DNA from: Roseicyclus sp.
GTDB lineage: Bacteria; Pseudomonadota; Alphaproteobacteria; Rhodobacterales; Rhodobacteraceae
Assembly: GCA_018401055.1 (NCBI GenBank)
Contig: JAGYLB010000075.1
Coordinates: 3,192-67,191 of the forward strand
Direction: 5' to 3'
Length of the DNA: 64,000 nucleotides
Shown: positions 10,058 through 19,061 of the stretch, piece after piece
How positions within the stretch are numbered: position 1 is the first letter of the stretch
Layout: each line of letters opens with the position of its first letter
Program-made: the position numbers and the translations under genes
The notes under the pieces: generated by a model
What the model saw: the letters and a program-made list of their open reading frames with translations, nothing else
What the model was told of the DNA's origin: nothing
Databases searched by the model: none

Positions 10058-10708
10058 ATGCACCGTGTGAAATCGCTGCCCGACTACTTGCTGGATCGCT
10101 ACAAGGATTGGAAAGCGCATGACTTTCCGGGCAACCGGGACCTTTTCCGCAAGCTCGCGATCGAGGGGCAGACGCCGCGTGCCATGGTGATCGCCTGCTG
10201 CGACAGCCGCGTGGCCATCGAGGCAGTGTTCGGTCAGCAGGTCGGCGAGGTTTTCGTGCACCGCAACATCGCCAATCTGGTTCCGCCCTACACGCCCGAT
10301 GGCAACCACCACGGTACTGCGGCGGCGGTGGAATTCGCGGTCAAGTTCCTGAAGGTCAGCCATATCATCGTCATGGGCCATTCCAACTGCGGCGGTGTGC
10401 GTGGCTGTCTGGCGATGTGCGCAGGCGAGGCCCCGGAATTCGAGCAGCGCGAAAGCTTTATCGGTCGCTGGCTGGATGTGTTGCGGCCCGGCGTGGCCCG
10501 GATCGCCGACATCGAGGTGCCCGAGGATCGGCAGACCGCGCTCGAAAAGGAAGGGATCGAGGTCAGTCTGGCCAACCTGCTGGGCTATCCTTTTGTCGCC
10601 GAGGCCGTGGATGCGGGGCAGATCACGCTGCACGGGCTCTGGACCGATCTTGCCGAGATGGACCTGGAGACCTTTGACGGCGCGGTGCGGCATTTCGTGC
10701 GGGGCTGA
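10058..10708 (+). CDS. Beta-class carbonic anhydrase
   Basis: The enzyme interconverts CO2 and bicarbonate. The beta-class zinc ligands are visible: Cys and Asp-Arg dyad in ACCDSR, then the HxxC pair in GHSNCGGV. The length is 216 residues from the ATG at 10058; an in-frame ATG five codons upstream is possible. The gene is intact. It is followed 63 bp later by an SbtA-type bicarbonate transporter and a P-II-like gene on the same strand, so it likely serves a carbon-supply module in the cytoplasm. Confidence 0.95.
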   Translation: MHRVKSLPDYLLDRYKDWKAHDFPGNRDLFRKLAIEGQTPRAMVIACCDSRVAIEAVFGQQVGEVFVHRNIANLVPPYTPDGNHHGTAAAVEFAVKFLKVSHIIVMGHSNCGGVRGCLAMCAGEAPEFEQRESFIGRWLDVLRPGVARIADIEVPEDRQTALEKEGIEVSLANLLGYPFVAEAVDAGQITLHGLWTDLAEMDLETFDGAVRHFVRG

Positions 10709-10771
10709 GCTTTACCAGGCCCACGTATCGCCCTAAAGCGGTTCGACGGCGGTGCGAACGGGGGTTACTCC

Positions 10772-11749
10772 ATGGACGGGATACTGGCTCTGGCGGCCAG
10801 CAATCTGCTATCGCCGATCATCTTGTTCTTTGCGCTGGGCCTGCTGGCGGCCTTTGCGCGGTCCGACCTGTCGATCCCCGAGGCGATTGCCAAGGGCATG
10901 TCGATCTATTTGCTCTTCGCCATCGGTTTCAAGGGCGGGGCCAGCGTGTCGGACCACGGCATCGACGCGACGCTGATCTTGTCGCTGGTGGCGGGGCTGA
11001 TCCTGTCATTTGCCATTCCTCTGATCGCCTTTGCGATGTTGCGCGTGATGACACGGCTCGACGTGACGGATGCGGCGGCGGTGGCGGCGCATTACGGGTC
11101 GATCTCCATCGTCACCTTCGTCGCGGCCACCTCGGTGATCGGCTCGGCGGGCCTGACGTCGGAGGGCTACATGGTCGCAGTCGCCGCCGTGATGGAGGCG
11201 CCCGCCATCCTGTCCGCGCTGTGGCTCATCGCGCGCTACGGCAAATCGGCAGGGATGGAAGATGGGTTGATGAGGGAAATCCTGCTCAACGGGTCCATCG
11301 TGCTGCTGGTGGGGTCGTTCCTGATCGGCTGGATCACCGGGGCCGACGGTATGGCGATGGTCGCGCCCTTCATCGTGGCGCCGTTCCAAGGCGTGCTGTG
11401 TCTATTCCTGCTCGACATGGGGCTGGTCGCGGGGCGTGGCTTGCGCGAGGCGCGGTCTGTGCTGACGCCGGGCGTGTTCCTGTTCGGGGTCATCATGCCG
11501 CCCATCGGGGCGATGCTGGGGCTGGGGGCTGGGCTTTTGCTGGGCCTGTCGACGGGGGGCGTGATGCTGTTCATGACGCTTTGCGCCTCGGCCAGCTACA
11601 TCGCGGTGCCTGCCGCCATGCGGGTCGCGCTGCCCGAGGCGAACCCATCGGTCTACCTGACGCTGTCGCTCGGCGTCACCTTTCCCTTCAACCTGACGGT
11701 TGGGATACCGCTATACCTTGCGGTCGCCAGCCTTGTGACCGGAGCCTGA
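10772..11749 (+). CDS. sbtA: Sodium-dependent bicarbonate transporter (SbtA family)
   Basis: SbtA proteins take up bicarbonate with sodium across the inner membrane. The 325-residue protein is almost entirely hydrophobic, with about ten helices in two inverted halves. Family-like features include an early NLLSPIILFFALG, a central HYGSISIVTF, and a C-terminal VTFPFNLTVGIPLY. It is intact. It sits between a carbonic anhydrase gene and a P-II-like gene four bases downstream, the same pairing seen for cyanobacterial SbtA/SbtB. The function is inferred from the family. Confidence 0.88.
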   Translation: MDGILALAASNLLSPIILFFALGLLAAFARSDLSIPEAIAKGMSIYLLFAIGFKGGASVSDHGIDATLILSLVAGLILSFAIPLIAFAMLRVMTRLDVTDAAAVAAHYGSISIVTFVAATSVIGSAGLTSEGYMVAVAAVMEAPAILSALWLIARYGKSAGMEDGLMREILLNGSIVLLVGSFLIGWITGADGMAMVAPFIVAPFQGVLCLFLLDMGLVAGRGLREARSVLTPGVFLFGVIMPPIGAMLGLGAGLLLGLSTGGVMLFMTLCASASYIAVPAAMRVALPEANPSVYLTLSLGVTFPFNLTVGIPLYLAVASLVTGA

Positions 11750-11752
11750 GAC

Positions 11753-12063
11753 ATGCAGACCCATGAGGCGAAACGGGTCGAGATCACCATCGAGGCGGTG
11801 ATGGAGACGCGCCTGACCAATGCGCTGGTCAAGGCGGGGGTGACCGGGTTCACCGTTCTGCCGGTTCTGGGCGGATCGGGCCGGTCGGGGCAGTGGAGCC
11901 GCGAGGGGCAGGTCAGCCGCGCGGGCGGGATGGTCTGCGTGGTCTGCATCATCCGGCCCGAGCGGCTGGACGCGCTGCTGGACGCGGCATTCGCCGTTGT
12001 GGAGCGGCATATCGGGGTGGTCAGCGTCACTGATTGCGAAGTGCTCAGGGCCGAGCGCTTTAG
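11753..12063 (+). CDS. P-II-like regulator of the SbtA transporter (SbtB-like)
   Basis: A protein of about 103 residues with the P-II fold pattern: an opening strand (KRVEITIEAV), a helix, a T-loop like stretch with GGSGRSGQWSREG, then strand VCVVCII and helix. In cyanobacteria the partner SbtB binds adenyl nucleotides and gates SbtA. The uncorrected frame does not stop at 12063 but runs on to 12394, antisense to the next gene. One missing T in the CTTTAG context at 12059-12061 would give the natural stop, which sits just before a strong hairpin. I therefore end it at 12063. Confidence 0.7.
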
Positions 12064-12068
12064 CCACT

Positions 12069-12100
12069 GCGACCGCCTCGGCATGTGCCGGGGCGGTCGC
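12069..12100. terminator. Strong bidirectional hairpin between convergent genes
   Basis: GCGACCGCC pairs with GGCGGTCGC, extended by an inner CGGC/GCCG helix around an ATGT loop, about 13 pairs with one wobble. There is no long T run. It lies between the ends of the P-II-like gene and the minus-strand MuiA-like gene and probably ends both transcripts. Confidence 0.7.
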
Positions 12101-12121
12101 GGGCCATCTTGCCCGTGTTTG

Positions 12122-13763
12122 TTAAGGCCACCACGCCAGGATCTGTCCTTCGGGCCAGGCAAGCCGGACCTCCATGTCGACGAGGACCGTTTCACCGGGT
12201 GCGACTGTCAGGTTCCAGGCGTGCACGCCGCGCAGATCGTCGATGTCACGGGCGTCGGGTGCGGGCGAAAGTGTCAGCTCCAGCTCCAGATCTTCTTGTT
12301 CGGCGAAAGGTGTCGCGTAGATAAGGCGCACCCGTTCTGCGCTGCCGGAGGTGTTTTCGACCCCGAAGGAGATGGATCTTTCCTGCGTGGTTGAACTGGT
12401 GAAAAAGCCCCTGTCGCCCTCGGCCAAGGAGCGGTCTATCCATGTCAGCCGCAGGTGGTCGAGCGGGCCGAAGGCCATCTCGAACTCCGCCCCGTCGGGA
12501 ATCAGGCCGATCATATCCTCGCCGATCAGGGCGCCGTCGCGGAAGAAAGCGGTGTAGCCGGGCAGGATCGGCGCGCCGGTTTCGTTGCGACCCATGGCGA
12601 TGAGAAAGGCGGTTTCATCGATGCGGGGGATGGCGCGCGCCTCGGTCTCCGTCTCTAGGGCGAGGGTGTCGAAGGGCAGGATCGCCTCCCCGCTGGGCCC
12701 GATGCTGACGGGGGTAGCGTAGGCGTAGCTGACCGAGAGGCCGTCGAGCAGGAGCGCGGCGCGCGGTTCGGCCGCGATGACCGGGGCGGGGGCCATCTCG
12801 GCCAGGCCGAAGGCGGGGCTGCCAATGCGGGCGATCTCGTCGGAGGCGGCGGGGGCGGGTTCCATGATGCGCGCGGGCGTCGGGAAGACGGCGGAGGGCC
12901 GACGCTGGCGCGTTGGCTCGGCGGTAGAGAAGGTCATCGCCACATCCTGCCAGCGCGCGGTGCCGGAAGTGTAGAGCGCGACGAAGCGCTCGATGGTCAG
13001 CGCGCCGGTCTCGCTGTCGAGGTGCAACTCATAGCTCGGTTCCCACCCGGCGCCGTAGCTGAGGTAGTCGACTGTCACCTCCGCCTCGGTTTCGGCGGCG
13101 GCGCTGAGCGAGACCTCGATCACGTCGATGGCGGTGCCGAGCGGACGCAGGCGGGCCAGTTCGGTGGTAGCGGCCGCGAGGTCGGATTGCCGATCGGTCA
13201 GCGCCTCGGCCAGGTCGCGGCGAGCGATTTGGGCTGCAAGGGTTTCGGCCTGTACGCGGGCGGTTTCCGCCCCAGCGTCGCCAGAAGCTGCGGCAGCGTG
13301 GCGGGGTCGGCGGGCATCGCCGCGCCGTCCGGGCCGCCGCGCGACAGGGCGGAGAGGTAGGAAAGTTGCGCCTCGAGCGCGCGGAGCGCGGCATCGGCGG
13401 CGGTCAGGTCGTCTTGCGCCTGCTGCACGGCGTCGCGCGCGACCTCGACCACGGCGCGGGCGGCGGCCTGCTCGGGGTCGTCGAGCGCGCCTTCGGCGAT
13501 CACGTGGCCGGAAAGCTGCTGCGGCGGGCCGAGGGTGAGGCCCTCGGGGCCGGAAACCTCGATCCGTTCGGCCTGCGCGGCGTCGGGCATGGCGATGAGC
13601 AGGCGGTGGGTGCCGGGGGGACCATGACGGTGCCGCGCCGGGTGATCTCGGCGCCGGACAGGAAGACCGTCGCCTCGGCGATGTCGGCGCGGATCACGAT
13701 GTCATCGGCCAGCGCGGCGGTGCTGGTCAGGAGGGCGGCGGTGAGCGAAAGGGCGAAACGCAT
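12122..13763 (-). CDS. MuiA-like DUF4139/DUF4140 protein (frameshifted)
   Basis: The family is named for mucoidy inhibitor MuiA; its biochemical role is not established. The ATG at 13763 starts a signal peptide (ending AALAD), so the protein is periplasmic. The DUF4140-like N-terminal region is followed by an Ala/Arg-rich coiled coil and the DUF4139 beta domain containing YLSYGAGWEPSYEL. The frame breaks twice: at a G run near 13615-13620 (one base short) and near 13265. The corrected length is about 547 residues, typical of the family. It is convergent with the bicarbonate operon. Confidence 0.82.
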
Positions 13764-13886
13764 CGTCGGATGCTCCTTGGATGTGGCGGTCCCGCCCCAT
13801 GGGTGCGCCCGGACGCGGCGCGGCACAATGGGGAGAATGCGACATAGCGGATTGATGGCGGGGGATTGCCGAAGGGTGAAACGGAA

Positions 13887-13921
13887 AACAGCCGGTCAGG
13901 GGTGCGCCCTGACCGGCTGTT
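13887..13921 (-). terminator. Terminator after asd
   Basis: A perfect 15-bp stem (AACAGCCGGTCAGGG with its complement) around a short loop lies 23 bp past the asd stop codon; on the minus strand a TTTTCC stretch follows. Confidence 0.85.
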
Positions 13922-13943
13922 CCTGTGATCATGAAAGGCGCAC

Positions 13944-14966
13944 TCAGCCCTTTTTCAGCACCCGGTTGCCCAGCGTTTCCGCGATCTGCACCGCGTTCAG
14001 CGCGGCCCCCTTGCGCAGGTTGTCCGACACGCACCACAGGTTGATCCCGTTGTCGATCGTGCTGTCCTGGCGGATGCGGCTGATGAAGGTGGCGTAATCG
14101 CCGACGCATTCGACGGGGGTGACGTAGCCGCCATCCTCGCGCTTGTCGATCACCATGACGCCGGGTGCCTCGCGCAGGATATCGCGGGCCTCATCCTCGT
14201 CGAGGAAGTCTTCGAACTCGATGTTGATCGCTTCGGAATGGCCGACGAACACCGGTACACGCACGCAGGTCGCGGTGACCTTGATGCGGGTGTCGAGGAT
14301 CTTTTTCGTCTCGGCCACCATCTTCCATTCTTCCTTCGTCTCGCCGCTGTCGAGGAACTTGTCGATATGCGGGATGACGTTGAAGGCGATCTGCTTGGTG
14401 AACTTCTTGGGCGCGCGTTCCTGACCGGGCACATACATGCCCTTGGTCTGGTCCCACAGCTCGTCCATGCCTTCCTTGCCCGCGCCCGACACGGATTGGT
14501 AGGTCGAGACCACGACGCGCTTGATCGTGGCGCGGTCATGGAGGGGCTTCAGCGCCACAACCATCTGCGCAGTCGAGCAGTTGGGGTTGGCGATGATGTT
14601 GCGCTTGGCGTAGCCCAGCACGGCCTCGGGGTTCACTTCGGGAACCACCAGCGGCACGTCGGGGTCGTAGCGGTAGAGCGAGGAGTTGTCGATCACGACG
14701 CAACCGGCCTTGGCGGCCTTGGGCGCGTAGATCGCCGTCGCCTCGGACCCCACGGCGAAGAGCGCGATGTCCCAGCCGGTGAAGTCGAAGGTATCCAGAT
14801 CCTTGGTCTTTAGGGTTTTGTCGCCAAAGCTGCATTCAGAGCCCAGCGATTTGCGGCTGGCCAGTGCCACGATCTCGTCCACGGGAAACTCCCGTTCGGC
14901 GAGGATGTTCAGCATTTCGCGGCCCACGTTGCCCGTGGCCCCCGCGACGACGACTCGGTATCCCAT
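13944..14966 (-). CDS. asd: Aspartate-semialdehyde dehydrogenase
   Basis: Asd reduces aspartyl-4-phosphate to aspartate semialdehyde with NADPH, the branch point to lysine, threonine, methionine and diaminopimelate. The NADP-binding GATGNVG is at the N-terminus, the catalytic Cys is in NPNCSTAQM, and the active-site His is in FVGHSEAINIEFED. The ATG at 14966 (MGYRVVVAG) gives 340 residues, the usual length. The gene is intact and stands alone with its own terminator. Confidence 0.97.
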   Translation of the reverse strand: MGYRVVVAGATGNVGREMLNILAEREFPVDEIVALASRKSLGSECSFGDKTLKTKDLDTFDFTGWDIALFAVGSEATAIYAPKAAKAGCVVIDNSSLYRYDPDVPLVVPEVNPEAVLGYAKRNIIANPNCSTAQMVVALKPLHDRATIKRVVVSTYQSVSGAGKEGMDELWDQTKGMYVPGQERAPKKFTKQIAFNVIPHIDKFLDSGETKEEWKMVAETKKILDTRIKVTATCVRVPVFVGHSEAINIEFEDFLDEDEARDILREAPGVMVIDKREDGGYVTPVECVGDYATFISRIRQDSTIDNGINLWCVSDNLRKGAALNAVQIAETLGNRVLKKG

Positions 14967-15297
14967 AGTCCTTGATCCTTCGGGGTAATGGATGGGTGGG
15001 CCATAAAGGAAGCAAGGCGAAAGGAAAAGGGTCGCAAGGCTTGACTTGTGAGGCGCAAACCCGCATGTGCCCCCCATGTCGCCGCGCTGCCGCGTGAGCA
15101 GCCGGGGCATGGACTGGACCACCACGGTCTCCCATGCGCCTGACGGCGACACACCAATTCCCCCAGGTCCCACTCACGCAGGGTTCTGACGATCGCGCCG
15201 ATGAGCGGCCCGGTCGCACCCTCGATTGCCGTGCGCAAAGCGTGTGGCACCCCACTTGTGGCGCCTGCGTTGGACGCGGCGCCCGAAAGGATACGAT
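14967..15297. other. Gap between asd and the helicase gene
   Basis: This 331-bp divergent region should hold promoters for asd (minus) and the helicase (plus). I see no convincing gene, RNA or repeat. Open frames on both strands cross it, but they show no family resemblance. Confidence 0.5.
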
Positions 15298-16608
15298 TTG
15301 TTCGATTTCGACATGCTTGGCCTGAACAAGGTTCTGCTGAACGCGCTCAAGGCCGGCGGCTTTGACACCCCCACCCCGATCCAGAACCAGGCGATTCCGC
15401 TGGCGATGGACGGTCACGACATTCTGGGTCTGGCCCAGACCGGCACAGGCAAGACGCTGGCTTTCGGTCTGCCGCTGATCGCCCATCTGATGGAAGAAGA
15501 TACCCGTCCCCAGACGCGGACGGCGCGCGCTGATCCTTGCACCGACGCGCGAGCTGGTGAACCAGATCTCGGACGCGCTGCGGGTCTTCACGATCAACAC
15601 CCCGATCAAGATCGCCACGGTCGTCGGCGGCCAGTCGATCAACCGCCAAATCGGCACCCTGGCGCGCGGCACCGATATTCTGGTGGCCACGCCCGGCCGC
15701 CTGATCGACCTGATGGACCGCGGCGCGGTCGACCTGCGCCAAGCCCGGCATCTGGTGCTGGACGAGGCTGACCAGATGCTGGACCTCGGCTTCATCCACG
15801 CGCTGCGCCGGATCGCGCCCAAGCTCGGCACGCCGCGCCAGACCATGCTGTTTTCGGCCACCATGCCGAAACAGATGGAAGAATTGAGCCGCGCCTATCT
15901 GACCAATCCGCGCAAGGTTCAGGTCTCGCCCCCGGGCAAGGCCGCCGACAAGGTGACGCAATCGGTGCGCTACATGGAAAAGGGCGAAAAGCCCAAGGTC
16001 CTGCGCGAAATCCTTGCGCGTGACCCCAAGGCCCTGACGCTGGTTTTCGCGCGCACCAAGCACGGCGCGGAAAAGCTGATGACTGGGTTGGTGGCGGATG
16101 GTTTCAATGCGGCCTCGATCCATGGCAACAAGAGCCAGGGGCAGCGCGACCGCGCGATCAACGGGTTCCGCGATGGCAAGATCAACATTCTGGTCGCCAC
16201 CGATGTCGCCGCGCGCGGCATCGACATTCCGGGCGTGGCCTATGTGATCAACTACGAATTGCCCGATACGCCCGACAATTACGTCCACCGGATCGGCCGC
16301 ACCGCGCGTGCCGGTCGTGAGGGCGAGGCGATTGCGTTTTGCTGCGCCGAGGAAGTCGATTTGTTGGTGCAGATCGAAAAGGTGATGAAGGCCGAGATCC
16401 CGGTCGCTTCGGGCACGCGGCCCCGCGCGATCAAGATGGAAAAACCCCAGCGCGGCGGTGGCGGTGCTCGTACCGTGGCCGTGGCCCGGGGCAGGGGGCA
16501 AGGTCAGGGCAAGGTCAAGCCTGCCCGCCGGTCGCTGGCGCGGCCGATGCAGCCGGGCCCAAGGGCGGTCAGGGTGGCTCTAGCCGCGCCAGCCGTCGCG
16601 CGGCCTGA
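15298..16608 (+). CDS. DEAD-box RNA helicase, RhlE group (frameshifted)
   Basis: An ATP-dependent RNA helicase, probably acting in RNA decay or ribosome assembly. The motifs appear in order: Q (TPTPIQNQAIP), I (AQTGTGKT), Ia (PTRELVNQI), TPGR, II (DEAD), SAT, V (ARGIDIP) and VI (HRIGRTARAGREG). A TTG at 15298 with AAAGGA six bases upstream is the best start; the first ATG is 15 bp later. The frame breaks near 15525 and again in the Gly/Arg-rich basic tail after about 16470. The tail frame ending SSRASRRAA and stopping at 16608 fits this family. Confidence 0.9.
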
Positions 16609-16613
16609 CATCT

Positions 16614-17792
16614 TCAGCCGGTGCTGTCCTTCGACCAAAGGTAGACGAACAGCCCGGCTAGGATCGCCAGACCGATGATGCCGAACAGCGCGCCATAGGC
16701 CTCGGCCGGGGCGCGCGTTTGCGCAAGCGCGGTAAAAGTCGGCGCAGTGGCGAATTGCATCACGCCCGCGCCGCCCATTCCGAAGAGATTGAGCAAGGTC
16801 ACGCCCCGCCCGGTCAGGTGGGGCGGGCAGAAGCTGCGCCCGTGGCTGATGACCAGCGGGTAGGACGCGCCCAGCACGCCGATGGCGGCGAAAGCGCGAT
16901 GGCAGCTCGAGAGATCCCCGGGCGGAAACGCCCAGAAGGTCAGGAGCAGGACCGCCACCCCGGCATTGCCGATCAGGATGGGCCACTGGCGGCTGCCCAG
17001 CCAGCGGTCCGCGGGGCCGTAGAGGAAATTGCCCCCCACCATGGCGAGCCCCATTACAAGCGTGGCGGTGCCGATGAGGGCGAGGTCGGCGCTGAAACGG
17101 TCGGTGATGTAGGGGCTGATCCAGAGGCCCCGAAGGCCAGCGGCGGGGGGCGTAGCAGACGAACATCATCGCCATGATCGGCCAGAGCGCGCGCATGCTG
17201 AGAAGGTCGAGGAGGGAGCCCTTTGCCTCGCCTTCGGGCTTCTCGGGGTCACGGATGAGAATCGCCATGGCCACCGCGATGAGCGCGGTCAGGACCGCGA
17301 AGCTGCCCACCGTCTCGCGCCAGCCGAAGCTGTCGATCAGCCAGGCGAGCGGCGCGGCGGAGAGGATGCTTCCAGGCGACGAGACGCCCACCGTGACGCC
17401 CGCCAGCGTGCCGAACACGGCGGGCGCGAACCGGCGCGCGAAGATGAAGTAGGTGGCCATCAGGATCGGCGCGCAGCCGATGCCGATGAGGACCATGGCG
17501 GCGGTGATCGCGCCGGGCCCCTGCGCCAGCGCGAAGACGGTGGCACCCCCCGCCCCGCCGAGGAGGAACAGACTTGGAGGCCGTGGCGGCGCGGCCCGAG
17601 CCGGTCGAGCGCCCAGCCCACGGGCAGTTGCATCAGCGCGAAGGCCGCGAACCACAGGCCCGAGGCGCGGGCCAGATCGCCGGTGGTGGCGCCGATCTCG
17701 GCCTCCAGCACGGGCGAGAGCACGGCGAGGAAGGCGCGGTAGAACTGGCTGAGCGTGTAGGCCACGACCAGAAAGGCGATGCCGGCGCGCAT
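16614..17792 (-). CDS. Major facilitator superfamily transporter (frameshifted)
   Basis: An inner-membrane secondary transporter with about 12 helices. The ATG at 17792 begins MRAGIAFLVVAYTLSQFYRA, and the cytoplasmic loop after helix 2 carries the MFS-type DRLGPRR. The frame breaks around 17575 and again near 17105. The segments join into about 395 residues, normal for an MFS carrier. The substrate cannot be told. It is divergent from the ferric-iron binding protein gene, but the intergenic motif is better placed for the iron gene, so a link to iron is only possible. Confidence 0.82.
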
Positions 17793-17864
17793 TGTGGTCT
17801 TTCCCTCCCGTTTCGCCGGGGGACCCTGCACCGGGGCGGCGGGCGCGACAAGCGGGTGCAGTCT

Positions 17865-17883
17865 CCGATCTTTTTTGTCGGGA
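17865..17883. repeat. Shared inverted repeat, copy 1 (upstream of the iron-binding protein gene)
   Basis: CCGA-N11-TCGG with a T-rich centre, ending TTTTGTCGGGA. It matches 15 of 19 bases of a second copy at 20789-20807 in front of the iron permease gene. It may be an operator common to both iron genes. Confidence 0.4.
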
Positions 17884-17929
17884 ATATTGACTCGCGTCTT
17901 GCGATGCGCTTCAAGGTCATCAGCCAAGC

Positions 17930-17944
17930 TGAGTAAATCAGTCA
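17930..17944 (+). promoter_or_regulatory. Candidate iron-Rhodo-box (TGA-N9-TCA)
   Basis: TGAGTAAATCAGTCA matches the RirA-type iron-Rhodo-box pattern TGA-N9-TCA and lies 32 bp before the start of the iron-binding protein gene. The motif is short, so chance is possible; position is the main support. Confidence 0.4.
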
Positions 17945-17976
17945 GGTATCCGATCACGACGCATATGGAGACACCA

Positions 17977-18996
17977 ATGACCCGCACCCTTGCCGCCCTT
18001 CTGGGCACGGCCATCGCGGCTTCGACCCTGACCGCTGCGCAGGCGCAGGAGCTGAACCTCTATTCCTCGCGCCATTACGACACGGACGAGCGGCTCTATT
18101 CCGATTTCACCGAACTGACCGGCATCACGATCAACCGGATCGAGGGCAACGCCGACGAGCTGATCGCGCGGATGCAGGCTGAAGGCGCAAACAGCCCCGC
18201 CGACGTCTTCCTGACCGTCGACACCGTGCGGCTGGCCCGCGCGACCGAGATGGGGCTGCTGCAGCCCGTCGAAAGCGCGGTCCTGGAAACCCGCGTGCCG
18301 GGTTACCTGCAAGATGATGGCAACCACTGGTTCGCCTTTTCCCAGCGCGCGCGTATCATCTTCTACAACCGGGAGACTGTGGCGAGCCCGCCGCAGACCT
18401 ACCAGGACCTCGCCAGCCCGGAATACGCGGGTCAGGTCTGCATCCGGTCATCCAGCAACGTCTACACCCAGAACATCACCGCAGCCCTTATCGCCCATCT
18501 GGGCGCTGAGGCCGTCGAGGATTGGGCGACCGCCGTGGTCGGCAATTTCGCGCGCTCCCCGCAGGGTGGTGATACCGACCAGCTGCGCGGAATCGCTTCC
18601 GGCGAGTGCGACATCGCCATGTCGAACACCTATTACTATTCGCGTATCATCCGCGAGGGAGACAGCCAGATCACGCCCGAGCAGCTGGCCAACATCGGCT
18701 GGGTCTTTCCGAACCAGAACGACATCGGCGCGCACATGAACGTGTCGGGCGGCGGTGTGGCAGCCCATGCGCCGAACCGCGACAATGCGTTGCTGTTCCT
18801 GGAATACCTCGCCTCGGACCGGGCGCAGGAGTATTTCTCGGCTGGTAACGACGAATATCCGGCAGTTCCGGGCGTGGGCCTGTCGCCGTCGGTTGCGGCG
18901 CTGGGGATTTTCCGACCCGATGTGATCGACCTTTCCGAGATTGCGGCAAATGTCGGAATGGCGGTCGAGGTTCTGAACACCGCCGGCTGGGAATGA
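17977..18996 (+). CDS. Ferric iron ABC transporter substrate-binding protein (FutA/FbpA type)
   Basis: A periplasmic Fe(III)-binding protein for an ABC importer. The start at 17977 (MTRTLAALLG) has GGAG in front and opens a signal peptide ending AQAQ. The mature protein begins LNLYSSRHYDTD, and the iron-binding tyrosine cluster is seen in SNTYYYSRII, as in FutA/FbpA proteins. The length is 339 residues, and the gene is intact. It is convergent with the permease gene, with a terminator between them, and no ATP-binding subunit is present in the window. Confidence 0.92.
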   Translation: MTRTLAALLGTAIAASTLTAAQAQELNLYSSRHYDTDERLYSDFTELTGITINRIEGNADELIARMQAEGANSPADVFLTVDTVRLARATEMGLLQPVESAVLETRVPGYLQDDGNHWFAFSQRARIIFYNRETVASPPQTYQDLASPEYAGQVCIRSSSNVYTQNITAALIAHLGAEAVEDWATAVVGNFARSPQGGDTDQLRGIASGECDIAMSNTYYYSRIIREGDSQITPEQLANIGWVFPNQNDIGAHMNVSGGGVAAHAPNRDNALLFLEYLASDRAQEYFSAGNDEYPAVPGVGLSPSVAALGIFRPDVIDLSEIAANVGMAVEVLNTAGWE

Positions 18997-19021
18997 CCGA
19001 CGCCTCTGTGTGATACTTAAC

Positions 19022-19047
19022 ACGGGCGCCCCTTGGGCGCCCGTTTT
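19022..19047 (+). terminator. Terminator after the iron-binding protein gene
   Basis: A 10-bp stem, ACGGGCGCCC with GGGCGCCCGT, around a CTT loop and followed by TTTCC, 25 bp past the stop codon. Confidence 0.85.
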
Positions 19048-19061
19048 CCGTTCAGGCCGAG

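Noticed and set aside
14909..15250. A 113-codon minus-strand frame upstream of asd.
   Set aside because: It overlaps the asd start, has no recognisable domain and becomes Cys/Arg/Ser-rich as shadows do.
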